In this document: piece after piece, positions 19,440 through 32,500 of the stretch
Layout of the letters: each line of letters starts with the position of its first letter
Position numbering within the stretch: position 1 is the first letter of the stretch
DNA from: Erodium maritimum
Taxonomy: Eukaryota > Streptophyta > Magnoliopsida > Geraniales > Geraniaceae
Reading direction: 5' to 3'
Length of the DNA stretch: 64,000 nt
Assembly: GCA_963921825.1 (NCBI GenBank)
Contig: OY997594.1
Coordinates: 63,721,675 to 63,785,674 of the forward strand
The notes under the pieces: model-generated
What the model saw: only the letters and a program-made list of their open reading frames with translations
Databases searched by the model: none
What the model was told of the DNA's origin: nothing
Made by a program: the position numbers and the translations under genes

Positions 19440-20199
19440 TTGATTACGATTGTATCTACGACTCCCTCCAACTTGGATGGTCCCACACGATAATACACCA
19501 ATGATGTCAAACGAAGCCGTTTCCGCATCTCTCGGCGTACACCCCCTCTATAGTGTCCATGACCAGAGCGTCGTTCCAACCGAGTTGGTAAATGCGCTTC
19601 ATCTCTGACCAACACTCATTGAAACACTTCACCTTCTGGTTGACGACGGTCCAATGATAGTTGTAGTTCTCGGCGGACCGCTCAATCGCCGGGGTTTGGC
19701 GGGTCAGTTGGGTGAGCTCCCCCCTTATGCCATCCCAAAAGGCATCGCCATGTTAGTGAACCCCTTGATTCGCCATTTTGAGCCACACAAAGACCAACGT
19801 GACCTCCTCGGGGCGACTCCATTTTCGGTACACTACCATTCTCGGCTGGTTGATCGTCGGAGACACGAGAGGTGGACAATCAGTAGTGTCGACGTAATGC
19901 TGGTGGAGAAACGGTAGTGTCGCTCCTGTGGTGGAGATACGTGGCTGGAGAAGCGGTGTTGACGTTCTAGTGATGGCCCCAATAGTGTTGACGTTCTGGC
20001 GGTGGCGAAACGGCGTTGGAGAACCTGTGGTGGAGAAACGGTGCAGAAAAAACTTCGATGGAAACAGTGTTGGCACAATGCCAGAGGTCGGAAATGTAAG
20101 GAAGAAACGACGGTGGAGCCTCGCCGGTGGTAGAAAAGGCGGTGGCAAAACGCTGGAAGTGGGGACATTGTTCGCAGAAACAACGGTGTTAGGTCCCAA
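19440..20199 (-). pseudogene. Harbinger-associated SANT/Myb-like protein remnant
   Basis: On the minus strand a Pro/Ser/Thr-rich N-terminal part (from ATG 20199) runs into a trihelix/SANT-like segment: KWSRPEEVTLVFVWLKMANQ, one in-frame TAA, then GDAFWDGIRGELTQLT, YNYHWTVVNQKVKCFNECWS and NDALVMDTIEGVYAER. The spacing of Trp residues fits the Myb/SANT-like second protein of plant PIF/Harbinger elements, which assists the transposase. With the transposase remnant on the opposite strand at 16.8-17.4 kb it probably marks one decayed element of roughly 3.5 kb, interrupted by a LINE-type element and a MITE. The assignment to the same element is inference. Confidence 0.65.
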
Positions 20200-21903
20200 G
20201 GAATCAATCTAGAGGGGGGGGGGGGGTGAGTAGATTGATTACAAAATATAGCAACTTAAAACAAATTCGGAAATTTAAAAAACAAGCAAAGATCAAAAAA
20301 ATATGAAACTTTAGTTCATGACATTGAAAACAAATTCTAGAACAAAGAAGGGTAGAGCTCTCAAGATGACTTTTCTCTCAAAGATGAAGAAGAACTTTGT
20401 GCTGAAATTTTTGTAGAGAATGAGTAGAAGTATTGTATCTTAAAATGAAGAAACAAATGAGGGCTTTTATAGACAAAAACTTGACACTTGATAACTCAAA
20501 AAAAGAGTTGTTTGAAGTAATACTTGAGTGCAAAGTCAAGTGGCATATCTTGACAAGAAATGTCCTAAACACATTTCAAGATTGAAATGATGACTTCTCT
20601 CTTTTCAAAATAAATTTGAATGAATAAAAAAGGATGAAATAATCAAGAGAAATCGAATTTTTGAATAAGGGAAGAGAAATTGAGTAATGAGCTAGCCAAA
20701 CCATATCTTAGTGATCATACTTACAAGAATCCTATTGGTAGGACTTGAACCCTTTCAAAGTAGACATTTTGAATCTTCCATAGCCTTCCTTGATCATCAT
20801 TGAAGGTATGAAAATGTCCTTGGAGATTTAAATTTCGTGCACAACTTCATTGGACACAAGTAGATGATGAACATGCTTGCTGCCAGAAATTTCAACTTTG
20901 ACCTTTGCTTGTTCAAATGAGTATAACTTTTTCCACAAGAATCCAAATCAAGTAAGGTCAATTGGGTTAGAAAATAGGCTCATATATATTTCCAATGGTA
21001 TAGCATAGGCCTATTATTACCTGGTAGATAATCTCAGTTTAATCAAGAAAGATAGCCAATAAAATCTGGTTTACCTGTTCTGGCAGATTTGATGTCTATT
21101 CACTTTTCTGTCCATTACTCTCTTATGGAATATGTAAATGGAGAACCAGTTTGTGCATTCAAAAGTAGACTCATAGAGCTTTCTAAAACATCAAAGAAAT
21201 CGTAGTTGGATAAAGAAATGAATTTGATATGATTTTTCAAAGTTACCTCAAATGCAGTCAAAGTTGTTGTCTTGAAAAATCCGAAAATCACATTATCAAA
21301 AAAAAATGAGAACTTTTGTAAAATAAGTTTGGTTTGAAAAAAATATCCATATGAGATAGTTATTTGATCTTGAATAAATGTATGCATACTTGTCATCATC
21401 AAAACACATATATTATTATGTTGACACAAGGTCACAACAGACGGATGTGGATTAAGTCGAAGAAACGGATGCAGAAGAAGCGGGGAAGAAGAACCGTGAG
21501 GAAGACGAAGCGTTGAGGCCATTTAAGCACAAATATGCTACACGACACATCCCCGTTTGTCGGTCCAAGACTCTGCTGGGCTCCGAATCCGTTGATTCGA
21601 CGACAAGCTGAGTCTACAGAACCCTCGACGTCGAATCTACGCTTCCACAAATTCGACATAGACCCGAATCTTTTCGCTGCCACGTCGGATTCGACGCCTC
21701 AAATACGCACCGTTTCAACGACACCTCGGACAGCCTAAGAATTATAAATGGAAGCGGAAATCCAATTCCGCAAAAAAAAAAACGAACAAGAAGTGGAAAT
21801 TCAATTGGCGCTTCATATAAATATTTATATATATTACACGTTGAAACCAAAAATTTAAATGGTTCCGTCAACAGCATAATCCCACAAAACACAATCTTCA
21901 TCC
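20200..21903. other. Non-coding, repeat-like region upstream of TAF12
   Basis: It begins with a G homopolymer (20214-20226). From 20227 to about 21420 it is AT-rich with no credible gene. 21440-21740 is moderately GC-rich and holds the likely distal promoter of TAF12. No TATA box is convincing. Confidence 0.45.
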
Positions 21904-24900
21904 ATGGAGCAGCAACCACCCACCACCGCCTCCTCCGCCCTTCCGCAATCCTCCGACCCGCCTCCACCTGCTCCTCCGCAGCAACAACAACAACAACCCC
22001 CTTCTGCCACCGCACCTCCCGCCTCCGCCGCTTCTGTCCCCTCTTCCCCAAACCCTAACCCTAACTCCAATCCAAAGCCCCCAACCACACTCAATCACCA
22101 GTCACCTCAGTCTCAGCCCCTTCCGTCTCCATCTCCTTCCCAGCCCAGACCTTCCACATTCGCCAGACCATGGCAGCAGACCTCCCATTTCCCCCATTTC
22201 TCCTCTCACCTCTCCTCGCTCCCTCCTTCTTCAACGGCGTCGTCTGGGCCTTCTCTCTCCACCTCCGTGTCGCCACCGGTTTCCGCTTCCGCTCAGCCTC
22301 GGGGCGGCATGGCCATTGGCGTCCCCGCGTCTTCTTCTCCGCAACCCGTTCCGTTTTCTTCGTCCTTTGGCCAGCAATTTGGCGGCTTAGGTCGCAGTTC
22401 GGTCAATGTGCCCGAACAGTCCTCCAATTCGAGTTCCAGTTCTCCTCAGGTGAGATTTCCGGGTTTCTGAACTAGCTTCCGGTACCTTCATTTCTTGGGC
22501 TTGTTTATTTACTCAGCAAAGTGGATTTGATCTCTAATTTGTTGCATTGGTAAGAGAAGAATGGAAAGCAATCTAAATCTTTGTGAGGTTAATTGGGTCA
22601 ACAGAATTGTCTTTATCAGCTTTAATGACGTGAAAATGCATGAAAAATGTTAACCTTTGAATCATACAACCTATTTGGGGCATTGAGCTGATTTGCAATG
22701 GCCATGTTTACTGCTCTTTTTCTTATTTTTTTGTATGGTTGTGACCTTTTAGCCTTGTTAATTCACTTCTGAAACTTGCAGGTGAGACCTCCAATGCAAG
22801 GAATGGGGATGATGGGTTCTCTTGGTTCGAGTTCTCAGATGCGACCAGCTGGGATTCCTGCTCACCATCAACAAAGGGCCATCCAATCATCTCTTAGGCC
22901 ATCGTCTTCCCCAAGCAACCAGCCTCCTGCCCCTCAAGTCAGTACCAAATATGATTAACTCTCTCATTTTGATGTTCTAAGGTAGTTTGTTGATATTTTG
23001 TGTGTGGCTCTCATTATTAATTGTGTAGGAAGCTAAGGGGTTCAATCAACTCTTAATGGTGCTTATGTCTATGTATTTCTTTCATGTTTTCTTTGATACT
23101 ATGTTCAACTACTGTTTTGATATTGAGAAATACAGCCTTTGAAAGTTTTTAGACATGCAAAAAGCCACTCTTCTTTGAATTTCAACATGGATTCTTTGCT
23201 TGTCTTCTGTATCTATGTGACATGTTCTTCTCTATTTGGACTCATTGCATGTACTGTGTATCAATTCTTTTCTATATTGATTTTCTCTTCTGCAGAATTT
23301 TCAAGGACATGGACTTTTGAGAGGCTCATCAGCAGCTTCTTCTGGTTCACCGTCACCAAATACATCACAGGGCATGCAGTCCCTTAACCAACCTTGGTTA
23401 TCATCTGGTGGACCTCATGGGAAACCTCCTCTGCCATCTCCATCATATAGAGCCCAAATTAACTCGCAATCCATGCAGCAAAGATCACATATTCCGCAAC
23501 AGCCACATCATCATCCGCCTCGATCTATTACGGAACAACTACAATTAGCATCTGCACAGGCACAACAACCCTCACCTCCACCACCACATCAGCCACAAGA
23601 GCATTATGGACAACAACTTCCTCCATCGAGGGTTTCACAATCTTTACCCCATCAGCAACCAATTACAAGGGTCCAGGGATCAGGAAACCAGAAGCCTCCG
23701 TCTCTTGCAACAATGCAGCCTACTACAGTGCAGCCAGGGACCATTAACAGAACAGCTAGTGCAGAAAACGATGATTCTAGTAACAGGATCCTGAGCAAGA
23801 GAAGCATCCATGAGCTAGTCAGTCAAGTAAGCCATGTTTGCAATCAATTCTTTTCTCACTTGCATTTTGATACTGCTACTATCAGTTTCCTCCTAATTTT
23901 GTACTTTCTGTAAGCAAGTTTTTGAGCCGTAACACATATTACGTGTTCATTTTGACAAAAGAAGGTGCTCGAAGTGTATTGTTAATGTTCGTTTCAGTGA
24001 GATTCAGTCAAGCAATGTTAATTTCTTGATTGACCTTTAGAATATATGAACCAGATAATTAGTAGTGTAAAATAGGTCATCTATAATATAAATTATTATT
24101 TATCATTTTACCAATGAGATATGGTCAAATAATTATGAAGTTTCTTGGTTTAGTTTTTGAAGTTTTGCTTGATGTCTTAGAGGTGCCAGTATCTTTTGCA
24201 CTCAGCAACATTATGCATTTTGTCTTATATTTTATCGCCAATCCTTGACAAGTTAGTTTTTCCTTGTTATGTAACAGATTGATCCTTTAGAGAAGTTGGA
24301 TCCTGATGTTGAAGACATTCTTGTGGATATTGCGGAGGATTTCATTGATTCTGTGAGTTATTAAGTACTTTTTTTTGTCCCGTGCTAAATGAAAAATATA
24401 TGTAGCTTTCGGCATTCTGTAACTTGTTAGTATTGCATTCGCATTCCTTATGTCATGATCTGTAAATCTGCACGCCATCCACAGTTTGTTATACTTCATT
24501 TGAATTTTGAAATGGAACTTTGCTCAGATGTAATTTTGCTATCTAGAATTACAAAATGCCTGTAATTTCTAAATTACAAACTTGTTCATTCCTACTTATG
24601 TTTATACATTTTGTAATACTGGTATATGCATATATAGTGTTTGCTCTAGATATTTTGTGATGGATAGTACTTGGATATTAAGAATACGTATTCTCTAGTC
24701 TTGGCAATTATAGAAGTTGGATGTCTACTCTTAGAAAGGATTAAGCTCGTTATGCCTTGATATGGATTATGGTTCTCAAAGCATTTTATTTATATCCCTA
24801 CAATTTTGCTTAGTAGATGTTTCTTTTTCATTTAATCAGATTACAACGTTTGGTTGCTCACTAGCCAAGCATCGAAAATCAAACATGTTGGAGGCTAAAG

Positions 24901-25511
24901 ACATCCTTCTACATCTTGGTTAGTTGTGCAGACTAAATCCTTCATTATTAGTATGTGTACTTTATATTCATATGTCATGTAACATTCTGCCACTCTACCT
25001 CCTGCTACAGAAAGAAATTGGAATATGTCACTTCCTGGGTTTGGCGGGGATGAGATGAAGACCTATAGAAAACCGGTAAGAATTTCATATGGACTGTTAA
25101 TTGTCATCAGGAATGAATGAGAATATGTCATAATTTAGAACATTGTTGTTCTCTTGCTTTTTCTTTAATGTGTTCTATTATTATTTGCAGCCTACAAATG
25201 ATATTCACCGAGAACGGCTCTCAGTTGTAAGTTTCCTATCCAATAGATACCTATTTCCTTGTTGCATACACCCTGAGACATTTTTATCCACATTAAAACA
25301 ACAAGTTTTAATATTAAAACTTAGGAGTGGTTGGATGTTTTTAATTTGATGATTTAATCTTGATCAGGTAAAAAGATCAGCCATAGCCAATGAGATGGTG
25401 AGTTCAAAGAACTCAGCCGGACAAGGTGCAGGAACTGCAAAGGGTAACCTAGCAAAGACACCTGCCAATACCTTTGGCTCCCCAAATGTGAAGATACGTG
25501 AAGCGACCTAG
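21904..25511 (+). CDS. TAF12: TFIID/SAGA subunit TAF12 (histone-fold protein)
   Basis: Eight exons, 543 residues: 21904-22449, 22782-22937, 23296-23826, 24278-24352, 24840-24918, 25011-25075, 25191-25226, 25368-25511, all GT-AG. The first 390 residues are low-complexity, rich in Pro, Ser and Gln (for example [11 protein letters not shown], a QQQQQQ run, [10 protein letters not shown]). The histone fold starts in exon 3 ([14 protein letters not shown]) and continues through [40 protein letters not shown] and [17 protein letters not shown]. This is the TAF12 signature; TAF12 pairs with TAF4 in TFIID and is also in SAGA. The length is close to Arabidopsis TAF12. Plants also have TAF12b/EER4, and I cannot separate the two orthologues from sequence alone. 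The Gln/Pro N-terminus is typical of plant forms. Confidence 0.93.
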
Positions 25512-25889
25512 GGTATATTATCCAGAAGTTGACTGTCTGGAGCTCATTTTGTACAAGGTATGTCAAATTTTTCTTACAAACATAATGCAAATAGCTTGTC
25601 TGGCAACTGGAACGGTGCATTTAGTGAGACGGGGTAGGGTATTTGCGTGGGGATGTAGTAAGCAGTTCTTTTGCTTGCCTACCTGGGGATGCTGTTATTG
25701 TACTGAAACTTACTTACCATCTTTTTATCATCAACATTTCACTAGATTGATGTAGATGTCCTGTTAGGCTGTGTGTTGAATATGTTTCAAGAGTCCCAAA
25801 GCTGTGTGTTGGTCTTTCTTTGGCCTATCTCTCACATACACTATTGGATTTATTGTAGACACCTAAACCAGAAATGTAATAGATTAGAG

Positions 25890-26245
25890 GGAAAATTGTA
25901 GAAAAAACCGTATAGTTCACAACTTTTGCAAGTTCATGCCATATATTAAAAAACTTTGCTTGCTGTTCCGTCAGTCAAATCTGACAGAAAACCTCATTAA
26001 TTTGTGCACGTGATAGAAAAACAATCAAAGCTTTTTAGTATATGGCGTGAACTTGCAAAAGTTGTGAACGTGATTCCCCTTAGGAATGGTAAAGTATGAA
26101 AGGGTATAAGGTCTTTTCAATCAATTTTTAACATCGTTTCTGATGTTGCAACAAATCGAAACATGACAGGTACAACCCAAAATTTGGTATACGATGTGAA
26201 CTTGCAAAAGTTGTAAACTATAATGTCTTTTTTGTTTTGTTGCAA
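25890..26245. mobile_element. MITE, possibly nested, in the TAF12 3' flank
   Basis: The left arm (25905-25950, with 'agttcacaacttttgcaagttcatgcc') is inverted at 26039-26070 ('ggcgtgaacttgcaaaagttgtgaac'), and a third, inverted copy lies at 26187-26222. The inner pair forms a 180-bp foldback; the outer pair spans about 350 bp. This suggests one MITE inserted into, or partially duplicated within, another. No target duplication is assigned. Confidence 0.65.
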
Positions 26246-27525
26246 TTCCCTTGTAATAGATGTCTCTTGTTGAACCTTTGATGTTGGGTGATTTTCAGGA
26301 AGGTCAGGTGACATCTGCTCAGACATTGAGATTCAAATTTTCTTCATCTCTGAAAACCTGGATTTATGGTTTACAAGTTTTTGTACATGACGAATTTTCG
26401 TCTAAACTTGCTGGTTGACCCGTCGTTGTATGTTTCCTTGAGAAACATTCCGATGATATGGCGTGGGACACAAGCAACAATCATATCCTTACAGTGAGCC
26501 TTCCCCACACAAACAATCATCTCTGATGCGGCCTGGATCGTCTTCTCAATGTAAGAGCAAAGCTCGACTGAAAATGTCCTTACCAGTTCTGTAAAGATAC
26601 TACTATACACTAGTTTGTTTGCCATTAGGAACATGTGTTCGTAATTTATTGATTTTTATCTAAGGGGGATATATCAATTACAATGGTTAACTTTGATATT
26701 TTTACGGATCACAATTGGTCGGACCAAACACTTCGTTAATGGGTGGATGATCAGACTTGAGGCTAAGCGTGCAAGCTTTTGGAAAGCATGTCACGTAAGG
26801 GCGGATGTCACACAGTTGTCGTGTATATGCCAAAGGTATAGATAAGTTAGATTGCCTATGCTCATTGTACAAATATCTCGGATATGTCAAAAAAAATTGT
26901 CATATATTTCAATGTATATTTTAAATGCTCTTTTGTAGCTGTTGGATTAAAAAGATTTTGGCTTCTATTTGAGATTGGTTGATTTTGGTGTAAGTCAAGT
27001 ACGCCTCAAATGCATGAATTTGATTGAGAGTTGCTAAGCAAGCCGATTTTCTCTCAATGGGAACATGCGTCGAATGACTTAGAAAGGGTATAGTTTCTCT
27101 CCAAACTATTAGCACTCAAATATATTTTCAGATATGTGACAATTGGTATGGGAGCTCCTGTTTAGAAAATCAAGGATGTTGAAGGAAATCGTTATTATAA
27201 AAACTGTTGAAGCAGCTGCCATTTCCAAGAGGGGAACGCTTAAGTCCTGAGATGTTGGATTGGAGCTAAGTGTGACTCATTTGGAGGAAAAGTGGAAGAA
27301 ACTCATTTGGGGCTTAGATTGACTAGGCGGAGACTTTTACAACAGTGGTTGAACGTGATGAGGAGAGCACCTCTACCTGGTGAAGGAACAGTTGGTAGAT
27401 ACTATGTAAGAGGAGTTAACTAATGCAAGCGAGATTAGCAAATGAGGAATGAAGTGTGTTGCATATAAAGGTAGAAATGAATCCAAAAACCTATGAAAGT
27501 GGTCGAGTGATGAAGAGATGATTCA
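26246..27525. other. No gene recognised
   Basis: AT-rich. The only moderately long frame is an 87-codon minus-strand frame at 26371-26634, without a recognisable domain. I see no repeat structure of note. Confidence 0.4.
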
Positions 27526-27539
27526 AGTGTAAGGATACG

Positions 27540-28850
27540 GAGGGGGGAGCGGGCACTTTTTGAAGCTTTTTTTCTTCTCTGACTTGGTTCTCGTGCCCGA
27601 ACCCTAAATCTCTTGTCTTCCTCTTCCCTCACCGGTGACGGCGCGGCTCCGGCCAAGCTGTCACCGGTGAGGCTTTGCTGCCCTCCCTCCCCTTATTTGC
27701 CGCCCCTCCTTGCTCCGCCTGTCTCCGGCTACCGAGTCACGCCTTCCTCCTTGCTCCACCCGTCTTCGGTGGCCGCGCCTCACCCAGGTCTGGCCTCCCT
27801 GGCTCTCGTCACCGGCCTTTTCGGCTCAGATCCGACATCCATGGCGTCCTCCGCCGCTCCTCGACTCGCCGCTCCCAGGCTCGCCGCTCCCCGGCTCAGA
27901 TCTGCTTCTTCTCTTCCTCTGGCGCCCTCTCGGTGACCTGTCTCTCGCCGGTGACAAGTCCGCCCCGCTCCGCCTGCTTTCAAACCCCCGACTCCGACCA
28001 TGGCCCGACCATGGTCTCCCTGACTCCGGCGCCGCTCCTTCATCCAAGCTCAGGCCCTCACGCTCAAGCCCTCGACTTCGGTCCGCAAGCCCTCGACTCC
28101 GGCTTGCTTCGCCGGTCCACGACACCAATCTTCTACTGGTCGGATCTGTCTCTACCCGGCAGATCTGGACCGCTCTGGCTCGGGCAGCTCCTTTGGAGAC
28201 GTGGTTCTTTCCACAGATTCCCCTCCAACCTCTGGTTTGTGGCTATTACCTCCCTCTCTCCCCTTATCTCATTATGCTTTTCTAATTCCTTCCTTATAGT
28301 CTTTGGTTCCCGTCCTTGCTTTGAGGATGGGTCCTCACAGTTGGTATTGGCCTCTGTGGGGATTTTGGCCCTTGGCTAATCTAAAGAAATTTTAGGTATG
28401 GAATCGGTTAAGTTTTTGTGATTTGGGGTGAGTTTGGTATGGTCTGTGGTTGGGGTTCTGTGTTCTTTTTTCGGTTTATTGTGAAACTATGGCAGGTTTA
28501 CTTCTTTGGCTGAGAGCCAGTGCTTGAGATTGATCTCCCCTTTAGGGCTTCTTAGACTCAGTTAAAGACAGACATGGCCAACTCTTCCCCTACTTGAAGC
28601 TCCTCACTTGCAGCTTCTCACTTGTTGATCATCAACAACTCTTGGCCAGACTTGCATCTCGGCTAACTTCAGGGCTCATGATCTTCTTCAAACACTTGAT
28701 TAAATCTCCTTTTCTCTTGTACGGATCTTTGTCTTAGTTTTGGACTTTGCCTGTTGTGTCTCACAATCTGTAGTGAGATTGTGTCTTTTTTGTAACCTTT
28801 TCCACCTTGGAATTGAGGTTTTTATTATATGCATTCGCCGATCAAAAAAA
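27540..28850 (+). mobile_element. A-tailed non-LTR element without reverse transcriptase, bounded by a 14-bp TSD
   Basis: The sequence AGTGTAAGGATACG occurs at 27526-27539 and again at 28851-28864, directly after an A run. That is the hallmark of target-primed retrotransposition. The 5' 700 bp is GC-rich with several overlapping open frames (the longest 27675-28379). The 3' part is ordinary and ends 'gaggtttttattatatgc..' plus A7. There is no endonuclease, RT or RNase H motif. The body may be a 5' region plus 3' UTR of an L1 LINE with ORF2 deleted. It is not a SINE by length, and I see no pol III boxes. Confidence 0.75.
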
Positions 28851-28999
28851 AGTGTAAGGATACGCAGAAGTATGATCTCAAATCGATGAAGGAAGGTGCA
28901 CGAGTGAATACCGTAAATATCAACCTAATTCTTGTGAAAGGATTCACATAATATATCCAATTACAAGTTAGGGAATGGAATGCGAAAGAGGATCTAGGC

Positions 29000-30571
29000 A
29001 TTATGCAAATAAACTTGCTACAACAAGCTGGTTTTTAGTGTTCTTTGGCCGGAGTTGGCCTGGCATCTCGAGATCTTTTGCCGGTGTTGGCCTTCTGTTC
29101 GCTGCCGGAGCTCTCATCCTCGCCTTGTTGCTAGTTCGACGGATGCTTGCCGGAAGGAGTTGCTCGCCGGTAGCTGGTAGGAGTGGCTCGCCGGTTTTCC
29201 GTTGGTGCTGTGTGGTTGGGGGCGGCTGCTTCGGGTGGTGGTCCGGGGCGTTAGGCTCGGGAGTTGGTTTTCTTGGAACCAGGTAGGGTTGACCCGGATC
29301 TGCAGGGTTTGACCCATTTTGCGGGTTGGGTCTACCGGGTCGGGCTTCAGCGGGTCGGACTGATTTGGGTCTGGGTCTGGGCCTCTGGGTCTGGATCTGG
29401 GCCTGGGTTTTGACTTGGGCCAGGCCTAGTTCGTTGCTCTTCAGTTGGTTTCGGAGTTTTCTGTTGAAGTCTGTCCTGGATCGAGCTCGGTATTATTACA
29501 GGCCTTCCCCTTCTGGTCCTTGCTGCTATCGGTGAGGGGTTACTTGTTTTGGTTTCGGAACGCTCAGCTCGCTTTTCAGTTTAGGCTGCCAGCTTGGAGT
29601 TCAGAGCTTGTAGTCAGTAGAAATACCGGTCCTCCGCCTTTTTGGGCCTCTATTCGGTGCTTACCGAATTTAGGTTTCGGAGGGCTGAGTGCGAGCTTCT
29701 TCGTCTAACCTGACTCGTCTTAGTAGTTTAAAGTTGAATCTTCTCTCGGGTCTCTGGTTGTGACTAGTTCCTGCTCAGGTCGTGAGACGCGTTTCTACAA
29801 TCTAGCGGGTGTGGATCATTGTTTAGCTTCTCTAGTTGCTTCTGGCTCTTCAACCTCCCGGTTTCTGCCTGGACTTTGTATGCGGCTTGCTGGATTCCGA
29901 TCACTGCTTGGTAATTCCTCTCCCTCACTACCCTTCCATTTAATTCGATTGGCTTCGCTTCTTCTCGACCCACTGTCTGGTGTTCGAGCTCGCCGGTATT
30001 AGATGTTGGTGTTGGCCGCCGGCGAGTCCTTAAGACTGTTCCTTGGTCTGAAGCCTTTCGTTTTATTTGTTGGGTGTGGTGTGTCTCAGTGTTTTTTACA
30101 TTGATTCTGTATCTGTCGATCGTGGTCCTGGCCACCGGCGTTGTTAATACTCTCTCTCTCGCTAGGATTGAGTGTTACTAATGATACAGGGAGTTAGGTT
30201 CAACTCTGATTCGGTTTTCAGCATTTCTGGATTGTCTGCTCTTCTTGGTGGCCAACTCTGGTTTGGTGGCTGCCGTCTTGCCCAGTCGTTCAGGGGTGTT
30301 TGTTGATCTTGGTGGCCTTTCTTGTGCTCTGCCCTTGGTGGCAGCTCTTGTTTTCTGCATCTTCTTTGCTTGTTGTACTTGGTGCCTCTTCTTATGGTCT
30401 TGTCTTGGGGTTGAATTATCGTTTATTTGTCTTCTGTTGTAGTTGATCTCCCTTATAGGTGGCATATGACCATCTAAGGGTATCTCCCTTTTGTGCCTTT
30501 GTTGACCTGTTCTTCTCCTCTTTTATCTCAAAGGAGGTTTTATTTATAAAAAAATTGCCTATTCAAAAAAA
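29000..30571 (+). mobile_element. Second GC-rich A-tailed element, related 3' end
   Basis: The architecture is the same as in the element just upstream: a GC-rich, Leu/Ser/Gly-coding-like body and an A-tailed end ('gaggttttatttat...attcaaaaaaaa', close to the 'gaggtttttattat...gatcaaaaaaa' of its neighbour). The phrase 'ttgatctcccttta' before the tail is also shared. There is no RT. The left boundary and target duplication were not found, so the start coordinate is approximate. Confidence 0.5.
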
Positions 30572-31625
30572 ACAAAGTTCATTGATAACCCATACATTCA
30601 GGAGAGGACACCATATGTCTTATGATATCATTCATCTTATGTTTCTTGTAACGTTAAGTTGACAAGAAAATATTATAACAGACAATAACTCATAAGTTGA
30701 CAGTCTGCTTGGATCGAACCTTTTCCCACCATTGTCCATCAACTCCAAAGCACAAGAACGTTACTTGTAGATCAAGGAATTTGTATAGACCACCTGGTTC
30801 TCAAAGTCCACAAACGCCTCAAACCCCTTTGGATTCTTCAACTTATACACTCCAAACACGTTCTAGAACCAGATCATTGGATCGCCAATGAGCTAAAGGG
30901 GTCTAATTTCATCTGACCGTCAACTCATCATCACCAACTCCGCCTCCATCGTCTCCGACGCTTCCCCTTCTGATCTTGTCTGGAACGATTTAGCCAAGGG
31001 ATTGATGGCGCTCTACTTCCCTACCACGGTGGGTGGTGGTTTGGTTGTGGTTCCATACCTCCTCCCTCGCTCAACGAACCACATGTTTCATCAGGAGGAT
31101 GTGAATGGCTCCGAATAGAAAAAAATGTCGGCTCCGATCATTGTGGATCCCCGTGTAGGGTCCTTCCAGCCCCCATGATCTAAACCCCTGGGGTTGGGAT
31201 CAGCAACGGTGGGCGTCGATGGAAGCAGCAGTCGGTGGACAATCGACGGCGACGCTGCATTACCGTGGGTCATGAACATGTTCCCTTGTTGACCCCAACA
31301 AACAGGATAAGTTTGTTAAGCAGCCTCGCCAATTTCAATGAGAACCAGACGGGAGAGCGGAACATAGTTGATGAGACACCTTTTGTCTCAATGGCAACTG
31401 AAAGAACTCGATCCCAAGTCTCTTCATTTTCCTAGAGACTTCCTTGGATACCAGGCATCATCCTCATTTCCCTTTAAAGGTCTCCATCGAAGGACCAACG
31501 TGTTTTTTAAGACAAAACAGGTCTGTCCGAGTTGAACCAGAAAAAAGTGACAGTTGAGATACTATCATGCAACTATCGTTAAGAGCATATATCCTCCCAG
31601 AAGACACCTGAAATAACCGGACACC
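30572..31625. other. No gene recognised
   Basis: Mixed composition. Short open frames on both strands show no recognisable domain. Possibly decayed transposon DNA. Confidence 0.35.
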
Positions 31626-32500
31626 TTAGAGCATGTACAATGGAAGGGTTGGGTTAGGGGCTTGGATGCTGACTGTACAAACTAGTGAGATGCAAGACTC
31701 AATATAAAGTGTGTTTTACTATGGTGAGTCCTGGATTGAGTCTTGGATTGTTAGTGGATGCTGACTAGTTAATTAATTGATATTTTTAAATTTTATTTAA
31801 TTCTTTATTAAAAGAGTTAATATTATATGAAATTGAAATAAATCTGGAAAAAAAAATAAGCAATGATAATATAAAATAATGATCAATAAATTTAACACGA
31901 ATAAAAATGAACTTGAACTTTTATTCACCCCCTTTTAATACAACCCCGACAAAACACAAGTTCAAGAATGCAATTACAAGTTCCAGAATCATTGTGGTTG
32001 CGTTAACATATCTCGGAGGTTGCTTGCTAGGTCCTCGGGGGATAATCCAAAATCCTCCGACCTTCGTTGTTCGTCATCCGCCCTACATTGTCCGCCATCC
32101 GATGAATGTGAACGGGTATTTTCGTCGTCTGACATTTTTCACGAGGATGTTGGGAATGAGATAGTGCAGTTTGGGAATGGGAGAGTGAAATCGGAGAATG
32201 GGTGAGTGATGAGAATGGGGTTCGGGCATTTATAGGGTTAGAAATTAAGAATTTGTTAATTAAAAAAAGTATATTACCGTTTCCGACCGTTGCGCAACGG
32301 TCAGAATTTTTTTTGCCTGGCGGGACGAGTATATTACCGTTGGCTGGCGGGACGAGTATATTAAAAAAAGTATATTACCGTTGCGCAACGGCCTCTTATT
32401 GGCTGGCGGGACGAGTCGGGACGCGCATCCCTCATCCCGTGAAACCGAGCCGCAGAACGCGGGACGCACCGGTTAATATGCAGACAAAAACAGGATTTGA
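31626..32500. mobile_element. Tourist/PIF-Harbinger-like remnant
   Basis: The left edge TTAGAGCATGTACAATGG matches the terminal sequence type seen in plant Tourist/Harbinger elements, with a TTA-type target. Near 32000-32150 the minus strand reads EDFGLSPEDLASN, a motif common at the start of Harbinger SANT-like proteins. 32250-32420 holds an imperfect short array of 'agtatattaccgttg' and 'ggctggcgggacgagt'. I could not find the opposite terminus, so the right limit is approximate. Confidence 0.55.

Noticed and set aside
21855-22276. Minus-strand Gly/Arg-rich frames opposite TAF12 exon 1
   Set aside because: Mirror image of the Pro/Gln/Ser-rich TAF12 N-terminus.
26371-26634. An 87-codon minus-strand frame downstream of TAF12
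   Set aside because: No recognisable family, no promoter or splice support; kept only as a note in the intergenic entry.
27675-28379. A 234-codon plus-strand frame as a gene
   Set aside because: GC-rich stretch with competing open frames on both strands, no domain, and located inside a TSD-bounded A-tailed insertion.
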